Shown piece after piece: positions 17,240 through 25,126 of a stretch of 64,000 nt of DNA (positions within the stretch are counted from its first letter, which is position 1; every line of letters begins with the position of its first letter). Location of the stretch: contig JAGBBD010000031.1 in the NCBI GenBank assembly GCA_017938625.1, positions 1-64,000 on the forward strand. Direction: 5' to 3'. Origin of the DNA: Oscillospiraceae bacterium. Lineage in GTDB: Bacteria; Bacillota; Clostridia; Oscillospirales; Oscillospiraceae. Both the position numbers and the translations under genes were made by a program. The notes under the pieces were generated by a model that saw only the letters and a program-made list of their open reading frames with translations, made no database searches and was not told the origin of the DNA.

Positions 17240-18112
17240 ATGAAAAAGAAGAAAAACAATTCCACAACAGGTTTGCTTGTGCTGGTTTTTCTGGCAGGGC
17301 TGTCCTTGATGCTGTATCCCACCGTGAGCAATTTTGTCAACTCCCGTTCTCAGGCAAGAGTCATTGCCACCTACCGGGAGGAGCTGGACACGTTGGATGC
17401 CGAGAGCCATGCCAGAATGATCTCTCAAGCAAACACCTATAACAAAGCGCTTATAGAGCGCGAAAACGAATTTTCTCTCACACCCGAGCTGCAGCAGCAG
17501 TATGAAGCCCTGCTGGATGTTTCCGGCAGCGGTGTCATGGGTTATGTGGAGATTCCCTGTATTGACTGTACTCTGCCTGTGTACCACGGCACGAAAGAGG
17601 ATGTGCTGCAGCAGGCGGCCGGTCATGTGGAGTGGAGCAGTCTGCCTGTAGGCGGCGAAAGCACCCACTGCGTCATCTCCGGGCATCGAGGTCTGCCCAC
17701 GGCAGAACTGATGACCCACATTGACCGCCTACGTCTTGGCGACCGATTTTATCTCCATGTTCTGGACCAGACTCTGGAATACCGGGTGAATCAGATTAAG
17801 GTGGTTCTGCCGGAGGATGCGTCCTATCTGACCATTGAAGAGGGCGAGGATCTTGTCACCCTTGTGACCTGCACGCCATATGGAATCAATTCTCACCGTC
17901 TGCTGGTGCGCGGAACCAGAGTGCTGAACGGGAAGGTGTCCGGCGGCGCATTGATTTTGAACAATGAAGTGGAAGCGGTGAGTTTGGTGTATATTCTTCC
18001 GGTGGCGTTACTGCTTCTGGTATTTGTGACGTTCTGCGCGCTGGGCTTGGGCCGGCTGTTTGGGAAAAAACGAAAAAAGGAGGGAAGCGTCCATGAAGAA
18101 GAACTTGTATAG
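17240..18112 (+). CDS. class C (pilin-polymerising) sortase
   Basis: A 290-residue protein starting at 17240 behind AAGGAG. It has a TM segment at about 10-30 and a C-terminal TM segment near 250-275, the two-anchor plan of class C sortases. The catalytic set is His149 (SGHRG), Cys211 (TCTPYG) and the following Arg in HRLLVRG. The N-terminal lid region is present, but I see no clear DPF/DPW motif. These enzymes link pilin LPXTG threonine to a lysine of the next subunit. Its end overlaps the minor pilin start. Confidence 0.88.
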   Translation: MKKKKNNSTTGLLVLVFLAGLSLMLYPTVSNFVNSRSQARVIATYREELDTLDAESHARMISQANTYNKALIERENEFSLTPELQQQYEALLDVSGSGVMGYVEIPCIDCTLPVYHGTKEDVLQQAAGHVEWSSLPVGGESTHCVISGHRGLPTAELMTHIDRLRLGDRFYLHVLDQTLEYRVNQIKVVLPEDASYLTIEEGEDLVTLVTCTPYGINSHRLLVRGTRVLNGKVSGGALILNNEVEAVSLVYILPVALLLLVFVTFCALGLGRLFGKKRKKEGSVHEEELV

Positions 18113-19079
18113 AGCCTTACTGATCTTTGCGTGCTGTGTGCTGCTGTGTTCGTGGGCGCTGGCTGCGTGTTCTATCCGTGTGACCATAGAAGATGACACG
18201 GGCGCGGCAGTTCCTGACCTGAGTGTGGAGCTGTGCCGAGTCACGACCTTTGACGGCGAACACCACAGTCTGACTGCGGAGTTTGCGGCGCTGGGGCTTT
18301 CTGCCGATACCATCGCCCGTGAGGGAACGGCACAACAAGCACAGGAAGTTTATCAGTATATCCTCTCCCGGGAGCTGGAAGGAACGATCCTTCTGACAAA
18401 CGCTCACGGCGCGGCGGATTTTGCGGCGCTGGAGCAGGGTGTATATCTTGTGTTTGAACGTGGCGGACAGATTTTGTCCTTCCAACCGTATTTGGTGTGC
18501 CTGCCCACAGAAAGTGAAGGGGAACTGTATTACCACATCGCCTCTGTGCCCAAGGTCATGGATACAGACAGCAGAAGCATCATGGTCATGAAGCTTTGGG
18601 AAGATGAGGGAAATGCAGCAGGAGTTCGCCCCGATCATGTGCAGATCACTTTATACCGCAACGGTACGGCAATTCGCACGGTGGTTTTGAATGAAGCCTG
18701 CTTTTGGCAGCACACCTTTACCATGCTGCCCGGAGAAGGCGTGTATACCGTGGAGGAAACTCCTGTGCGGAACTACACCGTAAGCTGTGAAGAAGTGGCG
18801 GAAGGCTTTGTGCTGACCAATACGTATGACCCGGACGATCCGGATGATCCCGATGATCCCGATGATCCGCCCTTTGTGGGTCCCGATGAGATCCCGGAGC
18901 CTCGTCCGCCTATGCCGCCTCAGGAGCCGGATGTTCCCCATGAGCCGGAAGTGCCTCAGGAACCGACCCTTCCCCAGACGGGCTTTGTCATGTGGTATGT
19001 GTATGTACTGATGCTTGTGGGCACTGCCCTTGTGATCTGGGGACTGGCAGAAGTTTGCTTTGCCAAGGAGGAAGAATGA
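18093..19079 (+). CDS. minor (probably basal) pilin with LPQTG signal
   Basis: A 328-residue protein; ATG at 18093, with AGGAGGGAAG upstream inside the sortase gene. A signal peptide covers about 1-25. An N-terminal domain is followed by a Cna-B-like domain (HVQITLYRNGTAIRTVVL through VEETPVRNYTVSCEE). A short tandem Asp-Pro repeat (DPDDPDDPDDP) then leads into a Pro/Glu-rich stalk and the sorting signal LPQTG at 293-297 with TM helix. The Pro-rich stalk before the anchor is typical of the basal pilin that tethers the fibre to the wall. Its stop overlaps the next start. Confidence 0.82.
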   Translation: MKKNLYRALLIFACCVLLCSWALAACSIRVTIEDDTGAAVPDLSVELCRVTTFDGEHHSLTAEFAALGLSADTIAREGTAQQAQEVYQYILSRELEGTILLTNAHGAADFAALEQGVYLVFERGGQILSFQPYLVCLPTESEGELYYHIASVPKVMDTDSRSIMVMKLWEDEGNAAGVRPDHVQITLYRNGTAIRTVVLNEACFWQHTFTMLPGEGVYTVEETPVRNYTVSCEEVAEGFVLTNTYDPDDPDDPDDPDDPPFVGPDEIPEPRPPMPPQEPDVPHEPEVPQEPTLPQTGFVMWYVYVLMLVGTALVIWGLAEVCFAKEEE

Positions 19080-19660
19080 ATAGAAAAATGAAAGGCATAT
19101 TCCTCATTGTGCTGGGGCTGGTGCTGGCATTCATCGGAGCCGGCATCTATGCAAGCTATGAAAGCAGAGCCAATGCGGCAAAAAACAATGCCGAGATCTT
19201 GCTGCAGGATGTGCAGCGAGATCTGGAGCGCCGTAAGATGGCGGCCGTGATCACGGAGGCGCCCGAAGGGCAGATGCCTCAAACCTCGGTGGACGGTCAC
19301 GCCGTGATCGGGATCTTGCAGGTGGAAGAAGCGGGCATCCGGCTTCCTGTACTGGGAAGCTGGAGCTATGAACTGCTGGAGCATGGACCGTGCCGCTATA
19401 GCGGCAGTCTGCAGACAGAGGATCTGGTGCTGCTGGGACATAATTACAAAGGGCACCTGGCAGATCTGGATCAGGCAGAGCTGGGCGATCTGATAGACTT
19501 TACCGATGCCGAAGGTACTGTCCACAGCTTCAAGATCGCAGAAACTGCGATCATTCAGCCCACGGATGTACAGGCGCTTTCCGCAGGAAGCTATCCCTTG
19601 ACGATTTTTACCTGCACCCCCGGTGGCCAAAGCCGCTATGTGGTATATTGTGAGAAGTGA
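19076..19660 (+). CDS. second sortase (single N-terminal anchor; class D/B-like)
   Basis: A 194-residue protein starting at 19076 (ATGA overlap with the minor pilin). A single N-terminal TM segment covers about 7-27, and there is no C-terminal one. Catalytic His is in LLGHNYKGH, Cys is 180 in TCTPGGQSRYVVYC, with Arg three residues later. This is the plan of sortases that anchor finished proteins to the cell wall, so it may attach the basal pilin. The class is uncertain from motif alone. It is the last gene of the pilus locus. Confidence 0.8.
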   Translation: MNRKMKGIFLIVLGLVLAFIGAGIYASYESRANAAKNNAEILLQDVQRDLERRKMAAVITEAPEGQMPQTSVDGHAVIGILQVEEAGIRLPVLGSWSYELLEHGPCRYSGSLQTEDLVLLGHNYKGHLADLDQAELGDLIDFTDAEGTVHSFKIAETAIIQPTDVQALSAGSYPLTIFTCTPGGQSRYVVYCEK

Positions 19661-20161
19661 ACATCAGGCCGAAGCGACCGCACTTCCGGGTGGATATGCA
19701 TGCTTGATCTGCAGATCGAAATAGGAGAAGATGTGGTTTTCTTTTTTGATATGGATCTATAGGAATATGTCCTTTTTGTCCTATGTGTCCCGAACAAACC
19801 CCTGATAAAGTGGGCTGGAAGAGGAGCAAATTGTATCAGCTTCATAAGCATTTGCCAGAAAGAATACCTGATTTGATACAAAATCAAATCAGGTGTTTTC
19901 TTTTTTATACAGATGAACAATGAACAAAACCGGGATGAGGGTTTCCGGTATATTCCGGAGTCAAACGACGAACAATAAAGGTTTTATGGTATCTTACGCT
20001 TTGTATTCCGGGATAATGCGGCTGTTGACACTGCTTGGGATGCCGAAACGAGCGATCCTATCGTTCGAGCATGGACTATCGTTACAATAAAACGATGTTT
20101 TATTGCCAAAGTGGGGAAGAGGTGGTATGATTGAGCTAACAAACGACCGGGAGGAATTGGC
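19661..20161. other. spacer after the pilus locus
   Basis: No convincing gene. At 19855-19907 it holds the second copy of the 53-bp terminator repeat. At 19913-19978 there is an unsupported 21-codon frame without a ribosome-binding site. At about 20046-20064 CGAGCGATCCTATCGTTCG forms a small hairpin, followed by AATAAAACGATGTTTTATT (about 20082-20100), another short palindrome that may be regulatory for the next gene. Confidence 0.45.
19855..19907 (+). repeat. 53-bp terminator-hairpin repeat, right copy
   Basis: Nearly identical to 11116-11168. It serves as the likely terminator for the pilus operon, about 200 bases after its last stop. The sequence upstream (CTTCATAAGCATTTG) differs from the tRNA end that precedes the left copy. 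Confidence 0.75.
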
Positions 20162-20386
20162 ATGATCATCCATGTGGATTTTGGACAGGAGCCTCAGATC
20201 GATGAGATGGATCCGGCGCAGCTGAAGGGCTATCTGGCGCAGCTGGAAGAGCAGTTGGCGCAGTTGGATGCCGCAGAGCCCGGGAATGAAGAGTCTGAAG
20301 AATACGACGACTGGGCAGATGAGCATGAAGATCTGGAAGATCTGATCGACGAGGTCAAAGATCGGCTGGATGATTTGAGCCAATAA
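20162..20386 (+). CDS. small acidic coiled-coil protein, unknown
   Basis: A 74-residue protein starting at 20162 behind GGGAGGAA. The sequence is strongly acidic and helical, with heptad-like LAQLEEQLAQLDA and HEDLEDLIDEVKDRLDDL. There is no signal peptide or metal motif. It lies 18 bases before the PHP phosphatase gene and is probably co-transcribed. Function unknown. Confidence 0.7.
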   Translation: MIIHVDFGQEPQIDEMDPAQLKGYLAQLEEQLAQLDAAEPGNEESEEYDDWADEHEDLEDLIDEVKDRLDDLSQ

Positions 20387-20404
20387 CAAATGGGAGATAT
20401 AGCT

Positions 20405-21220
20405 GTGAGCAAACAGAATTTACATATTCATTCAACTTACTGCGATGGGAAGGACACGCCGGAGGAGATCGTGCTGGAGGCGCTGGCACGTGGATTTAAC
20501 TCCATCGGCTTTTCCGAGCACACCTATAACAAATATTCCACCTATCATCACCAGATGATGCCGGAGGAGATGGAGGCGTACCGGGCCGATGTCCTGGCGG
20601 TGAAGGCCAAGTATGAAGGCAAAATTGACGTGTTCTGCGGACTGGAAGACGAATACTTCTCCGAAGTTTCAAGGCAGGGCTACGACTACCTCATTGCATC
20701 TTTGCACTATCTGGATGTGGGCGATACGGTAAAGGGCTTTGACGGCGGTTTGGAGAGCACCATCGATTACATCAATACCTACTTTGGCGGCAGCGGCATG
20801 GCCTTTGCCCGCAAGTACTTTGAGACCTTGGCTCAGTTTCCAAAGAAGGGTCAATATGACATTCTCGGTCATTTTGACCTGATCACCAAGAACAACGAAA
20901 AGGGCAGGTTTATCGATATCACCTCCAAGGAATATCTGGACATGGGCTTTGCTGCCATCCATGAACTGCAGGGCAAGATCCCTCTGTTTGAGGTCAACAC
21001 AGGCGCCATCTCCCGCGGTTACCGTACCGCGCCCTATCCGTGTTTGGAATTTTTGAAAGAGTTTTACCGCTGTGGCTTCGGCGTGCTGATCACCTCCGAC
21101 TGCCACGACAAGACCTATCTTGACTGTGCATATGAAGAGGCCGAGGCCCTGATCCGTCAGGCAGGCTTCCGCTCCAAATGGATCTTGACGAAAGACGGTT
21201 TCAAGGAGGTGGCACTATGA
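20405..21220 (+). CDS. PHP-domain phosphatase (histidinol-phosphatase HisK/HisJ family)
   Basis: A 271-residue protein. A GTG at 20405 with GGGAGAT at good spacing is preferred over the ATG at 20390, whose upstream region lacks a site. It begins with the PHP metal motif HIHSTYCDGKDTPEE; other conserved pieces include FSEHTYNK, DVFCGLEDEYF, GHFDLITKNN and ITSDCHDK, each supplying metal-binding His/Asp/Glu. The family removes phosphate from histidinol phosphate in histidine synthesis, but no other his gene is near, so another small phospho-substrate is possible. The stop overlaps the EutH start (ATGA). Confidence 0.82.
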   Translation: MSKQNLHIHSTYCDGKDTPEEIVLEALARGFNSIGFSEHTYNKYSTYHHQMMPEEMEAYRADVLAVKAKYEGKIDVFCGLEDEYFSEVSRQGYDYLIASLHYLDVGDTVKGFDGGLESTIDYINTYFGGSGMAFARKYFETLAQFPKKGQYDILGHFDLITKNNEKGRFIDITSKEYLDMGFAAIHELQGKIPLFEVNTGAISRGYRTAPYPCLEFLKEFYRCGFGVLITSDCHDKTYLDCAYEEAEALIRQAGFRSKWILTKDGFKEVAL

Positions 21221-22293
21221 GCCCGATCACCATTGTGGTTTTGATTTTTTCCATTCTGGGCGCTGTGGACTATATCATCGGCAATAAACTTGGCATCGGT
21301 GACGAGTTCAAAAGAGCCTTTTCTCTCTTCTGCCCCATGGCGCTGTCCATGCTGGGCATGATCGTCATTGCCCCTGCTCTGGGTGTCTGGCTCATGCCGT
21401 TCTTTGACTGGTTCTATGAGGTTTTCGGCATCGATCCGTCCATTATCCCGGCGTCTCTCTTTGCCAACGACATGGGCGGTATGCAGCTGGCGCAGAGCAT
21501 CTGCGCATCCAAGGAGATCGGCGACTTTAACGCCCTGGTCATCTCATCCATGATGGGCTGCGTCATTTCCTTTACCATTCCCTTCTCTCTGGGACTGGTG
21601 AAAGAGACACAGCGCAAGGATATGTTCTTTGGCTTCCTGTGCGGCATTGCCACCGTTCCCATCGGCTGCTTTGCGGCGGGCCTTGTGTGCAAGCTGCCGC
21701 CGCTGGCTGTGCTTATGGATCTGCTGCCGCTTCTGATTTTGGCTGTGATCGTGGCGCTGGCGCTGATCTTTGTGCCGAAGATCTGCATCAAGTGCTTTGA
21801 AGTGTTCGGCATCTTTATGAAGGTGCTGGCCATTGTGGGTCTGGTGCTGGCTGTGTTCACCTTCCTGACAGAGATCCAAATTTCTCCCTATTTTGATACC
21901 TTTGAAAACGGCGCGTTTATCTGCGCCAATGCCTGCGTGACGTTGTCCGGTGCGCTTCCCCTTATGTTCCTTGTGTCCAAACTTTTGGATAAGCCTCTGA
22001 ACAAGCTGGGCTCCAAGCTTGGCATCAACGGCATTTCCGCGCTGGCATTCCTCGGAAGCCTTGTCACCAATGCCTCCACCTTCGGCGTCATGGAGAAAAT
22101 GGATCGCAAAGGCGTTGTGCTGAACGCTGCCTTTGCCGTGTCTGCGTCCTTTGTCTTTGGCAGCCACCTTGCTTTCACCATGGTCTTTGACAGCGCCTAC
22201 GTTGCGCCCATGGTGGTGGGCAAGCTGGTCTCCGGCATCTGCGCCGTGGTGCTGGCCATGGTGCTGTACCGTCCGGAAAAGGAGCAAGCATGA
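21217..22293 (+). CDS. eutH: EutH-like ethanolamine permease
   Basis: A 358-residue polytopic membrane protein with about ten hydrophobic segments; ATG at 21217 behind GGAGGT. The pattern, including SLFANDMGGMQLAQ and NASTFGVMEKMDRKG, is that of EutH, a putative ethanolamine transporter. It is outside any eut operon here: no EutBC lyase or microcompartment gene is in the window. It overlaps the PHP phosphatase by four bases and the TipAS gene by four bases, so expression is linked. Confidence 0.78.
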   Translation: MSPITIVVLIFSILGAVDYIIGNKLGIGDEFKRAFSLFCPMALSMLGMIVIAPALGVWLMPFFDWFYEVFGIDPSIIPASLFANDMGGMQLAQSICASKEIGDFNALVISSMMGCVISFTIPFSLGLVKETQRKDMFFGFLCGIATVPIGCFAAGLVCKLPPLAVLMDLLPLLILAVIVALALIFVPKICIKCFEVFGIFMKVLAIVGLVLAVFTFLTEIQISPYFDTFENGAFICANACVTLSGALPLMFLVSKLLDKPLNKLGSKLGINGISALAFLGSLVTNASTFGVMEKMDRKGVVLNAAFAVSASFVFGSHLAFTMVFDSAYVAPMVVGKLVSGICAVVLAMVLYRPEKEQA

Positions 22294-22664
22294 TGCAAAC
22301 CTATCAGGCAGAAGCCCGAGAAAAATGGGGCAAGACCGATGCGTACCGCGAGTTTGAAGCGAAGACCGAGGGACGCTCCAAGCAGACGTGGGATGCGCTT
22401 GTCAAAGAAATGGACGACATCATGGTAGAGTTTTCCCTGTGCATGAAACAGGGGGAGAGTCCCGCCTCTTCCAAGGCGAAAAGCCTTGTGAAAAAACTGC
22501 AGAGCCATATTACGGAGCATTACTATCTTTGCACCGATGAGATCCTGCCGGGTCTGGGGCAGATGTATGTAGCGGATGAACGCTTTCGGAACAACATCGA
22601 CAAGCACGCCGCCGGCACTGCGGCATTTATCCGCGAAGCCATCGAAGGCTGCTGCCGCAAATAA
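22290..22664 (+). CDS. stand-alone TipAS-like ligand-binding domain
   Basis: A 124-residue protein, ATG at 22290 (ATGATG; overlaps the EutH stop). The sequence matches the TipAS antibiotic-recognition domain normally found behind a MerR HTH (YQAEAREKWGKTDAYREFE, then a globin-like helical remainder with HITEHYYLCTDEILPGLGQMY). No DNA-binding domain is present here. Short TipAS forms bind thiopeptides and can sequester drug; whether this one does is unknown. Confidence 0.75.
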   Translation: MMQTYQAEAREKWGKTDAYREFEAKTEGRSKQTWDALVKEMDDIMVEFSLCMKQGESPASSKAKSLVKKLQSHITEHYYLCTDEILPGLGQMYVADERFRNNIDKHAAGTAAFIREAIEGCCRK

Positions 22665-22667
22665 AAC

Positions 22668-22931
22668 ATGATCAGAACGCTGGTCTGCAAAACAGAGGAC
22701 ACCCCTGCCTGCACCACGGAGCGGGAGGACGGCTGGAAGGGCTTTTACATCGAGGGCGTTCTGGATTTTTCCTTGGTTGGCATTCTTGCCAAGCTGTCGG
22801 GGCTCCTTGCTGAACACAAAATCGGCATTTTCGCCGTCTCTACCTTCAATACGGACTACATCCTTGTGAAAGCAGAAAACTTTGATCAGGCCTTGGCGGT
22901 ACTGTCCGATGCAGGGTACGAAGTTGTGTAA
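22668..22931 (+). CDS. ACT-domain protein
   Basis: An 87-residue protein starting three bases after the TipAS stop. The C-terminal part (about residues 22-87) has the beta-alpha pattern and GVLDFSLVGILAKLSGLLAEHKIGIFAVSTFNTDYILV of single ACT domains (CASTOR/ACT_7 type), which bind amino acids. No enzyme domain is attached. Role unknown, possibly amino-acid sensing. Confidence 0.75.
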   Translation: MIRTLVCKTEDTPACTTEREDGWKGFYIEGVLDFSLVGILAKLSGLLAEHKIGIFAVSTFNTDYILVKAENFDQALAVLSDAGYEVV

Positions 22932-22953
22932 AAGAAAACGGAGAACATGTATT

Positions 22954-23691
22954 ATGGCGATGTGGAATCCATGGCGAGGTTGTAAAAAATGCAGTGAAGG
23001 CTGTCTGCATTGCTATATCCACAAGGGCGATGCAAAACGAGGCGTCAATACGAACGACATCGTCAAAACTAAAGATTTTTATAAGCCCATCGAGCGGTTT
23101 AAAAACGGCAATTACAAAATGAAAGCAGGGATGGTCTATCTTTGCTTTTCAACAGATTTTCTCATCGAGGAAGCGGATGTATGGCGCCGGGAGTGCTGGG
23201 CTATGATCCGGCAGCGGCAGGATTGTACGTTTCTTTTTCTCACCAAGCGAATAGAGCGGTTTTTGGCCTGTGTCCCCGAAGACTGGGGCGACGGATATGA
23301 CAATGTTGTTGTATGCTGTACGGTTGAAACGCAAAAAAACGCGGATCAAAGGTTGTCGTTGTTCCGGCAGCTTCCCATCAGGCACAGATGCATTACCGCA
23401 CAGCCCCTGCTTGAAAGAATACAGATCGAGCCGTATCTTGACCATGTGGAGCTGGTCGTTGTCGGCGGAGAATCAGACCATGATGCAAGGCCCTTTGATT
23501 ATGCCTGGGCCCTTGATCTCAGAGAGCAATGTATTCATAAAAACGTATCTTTTGAGTTCAGACAATGCGGAACGCATTTTATCAAGGATGGGAAAGCATA
23601 CAATTTGCCGACGAAAGTTCTGTGCAGTCAAGCGAAAAAAGCAGGAATAGACGTTAAGGCACACCATCATTTTGGAAGAGAAAACACATGA
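22954..23691 (+). CDS. DUF5131 / phage Gp37-Gp68-like protein with Cys cluster
   Basis: A 245-residue protein starting at the ATG at 22954 (upstream ACGGAGAAC). The N-terminus has WNPWRGCKKCSEGCLHCY: Cys 10, 13, 17 and 20, a spacing suited to an iron-sulfur cluster. Further conserved parts are FLFLTKRIERF, VVGGESDHDARP and FRQCG. The family is known from phage and bacterial genomes, with a radical-SAM-like core but no firmly assigned reaction. Its end overlaps the YjbR gene by four bases. Confidence 0.75.
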   Translation: MAMWNPWRGCKKCSEGCLHCYIHKGDAKRGVNTNDIVKTKDFYKPIERFKNGNYKMKAGMVYLCFSTDFLIEEADVWRRECWAMIRQRQDCTFLFLTKRIERFLACVPEDWGDGYDNVVVCCTVETQKNADQRLSLFRQLPIRHRCITAQPLLERIQIEPYLDHVELVVVGGESDHDARPFDYAWALDLREQCIHKNVSFEFRQCGTHFIKDGKAYNLPTKVLCSQAKKAGIDVKAHHHFGRENT

Positions 23692-24041
23692 ACAGAACAG
23701 ATTTGGAAACCTATCTTGGAGAAGCATACAGCGTGAGCGGGGAAAACCTGTTTGTCCGCTATCCGGGCTTCAAGGTGTTTCGGCATTTGGAGAGCAGAAA
23801 ATGGTTTGCGGTCATCATGGATATCCCAAGGAAGAACCTGGGGCTGGATGGCGAGGGCGAGATCAGCGTGGTGAACCTGAAGTGTGACACCCGACTGATC
23901 GGTTCACTTCGCGCAGATCCCGGTATCTTCCCCGGCTGGCACATGAACAAAGCCCATTGGATCACTGTCAGCTTAGACGGCACAGTGGACGATGAGAAGC
24001 TGAAATTTCTGCTGAATATGAGCTATGAACTGACAAAATAA
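23688..24041 (+). CDS. MmcQ/YjbR-family protein
   Basis: A 117-residue protein, ATG at 23688 overlapping the previous stop. It matches the small YjbR/MmcQ fold (RYPGFKVFRHLESRKWFAVI, NLKCD, GWHMNKAHWITV). The fold resembles a CyaY-like or DNA-binding surface and the function is unclear. It is the last gene of the group starting at 20162, ended by the terminator at 24041-24070. Confidence 0.8.
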   Translation: MNRTDLETYLGEAYSVSGENLFVRYPGFKVFRHLESRKWFAVIMDIPRKNLGLDGEGEISVVNLKCDTRLIGSLRADPGIFPGWHMNKAHWITVSLDGTVDDEKLKFLLNMSYELTK

Positions 24042-24070
24042 CCTGCCATGGGAAATCCATGGCAGGTTTT
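24041..24070 (+). terminator. terminator after the YjbR gene
   Basis: ACCTGCCATGG (24041-24051) pairs with CCATGGCAGGT (24057-24067), followed by TTTT. It starts at the last base of the stop codon and also faces the end of the convergent LysR gene. Confidence 0.75.
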
Positions 24071-24109
24071 GTCGATCATTGGGGACGATTTCATCACCCG
24101 GTTCATCGG

Positions 24110-25006
24110 TCAAAGCATTGTGGTCGTCTGCAGGTTTTTTGTGAGTAGATCGACGATGGCCTGCATGGCGGGAGAGATCCACTTTTCCCGGTGGTACAGC
24201 AGCTGCTGCCACAGGGTCGGGCGGAAGTCCTCCAGCGTCAGACGGCAGATCGAACCCCTTTGCACTGCAGCATCTGTCACGTAGTCCGGCAAAAAGGCGA
24301 TGCCCAGCCCCTGCTCCACCAGCGAGCAGATCAAGTCTGTTCGTCCTGTTTCCAACACAGGGCAAAGCTCTTTTGATCGCTCTGCCAGCCAGTCGTCCAA
24401 CTGACGGCGGTAGCTCATGTTGTGCTCTGTCAGCAGCACATCGTGGGAAAGCAGCTCTTCCACCGTCAGACGTTCCTGTCGGGAAAGGGGATCCTTTGCG
24501 CTGACGATAAAATGCACACCGATCTGCCGTTCCGCCGCGATGATGTAATTTGTGTTATAGATATGGCTGTCCAAAGTACAGACCAGATCCACCTCGTTGT
24601 GATCCAGCAGGCGGAACAGCTCATCCGTACCGGCGGTGATCAGCTTCAGACGGATGTTGGGATGCAGGGCGCGCAGGTCGGCATAGCTGTTTTCAAACAG
24701 ACAGCTGCAAAGGGAATCCGAGGTCGCCAGTCGGATCAGATGATCCTTCTGTGCGGACGAATCGTGGGCAGTCATCTGCCGGCACAGACGGCAGATCTTT
24801 TGGGCATAGAGCAGGGCATCGCGTCCTGTGTCCGTCAGACGAACGGCATGACCGATTCGGTCAAACAATCGCACACCCAGCTCCTGCTCCAGCTGCCGGA
24901 TCTGGACAGATACCGTGGGTTGGGAATAACCGAGACACTCGGCAGCTTTGGAAAAGCTGCCCTGCTCTGCAACATGAAGAAATGTGGTCAGGTTTTTGAT
25001 ATCCAT
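24110..25006 (-). CDS. LysR-family transcriptional regulator
   Basis: A 298-residue protein, start at 25006 behind CAGAGGC. The N-terminal winged HTH is clear (SFSKAAECLGYSQPTVSVQIRQLE, about residues 17-40), followed by a periplasmic-binding-like effector domain. It is divergent from the NSS transporter gene with about 120 bases between starts, so it very likely controls that transporter in response to its substrate (inference). The spacer contains AT-rich partial dyads suited to LysR binding. Confidence 0.87.
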   Translation of the reverse strand: MDIKNLTTFLHVAEQGSFSKAAECLGYSQPTVSVQIRQLEQELGVRLFDRIGHAVRLTDTGRDALLYAQKICRLCRQMTAHDSSAQKDHLIRLATSDSLCSCLFENSYADLRALHPNIRLKLITAGTDELFRLLDHNEVDLVCTLDSHIYNTNYIIAAERQIGVHFIVSAKDPLSRQERLTVEELLSHDVLLTEHNMSYRRQLDDWLAERSKELCPVLETGRTDLICSLVEQGLGIAFLPDYVTDAAVQRGSICRLTLEDFRPTLWQQLLYHREKWISPAMQAIVDLLTKNLQTTTML

Positions 25007-25057
25007 AAAGAAGCCTCTGTATTAAAGATTTTAATAATATCCATGAAATAGATTTAT

Positions 25058-25086
25058 TTGACAAATATCTGAGGATATTATATGGT
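25058..25086 (+). promoter_or_regulatory. promoter of the NSS transporter
   Basis: TTGACA at 25058-25063, 17 bases, then TATGGT at 25081-25086, about 40 bases ahead of the start codon. It lies in the LysR/NSS intergenic region. Confidence 0.55.
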
Positions 25087-25126
25087 AATGCATAAGAAAG
25101 TCAAGAACAATACGGAGGGTTTCACC

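Noticed and set aside
18829..18870. Tandem GACGATCCG-like repeat suggesting a separate element
   Set aside because: It is in frame within the minor pilin gene and encodes the Asp-Pro stalk.
19913..19978. 21-codon frame after the right terminator repeat
   Set aside because: No ribosome-binding site and no neighbour logic; too short to support.
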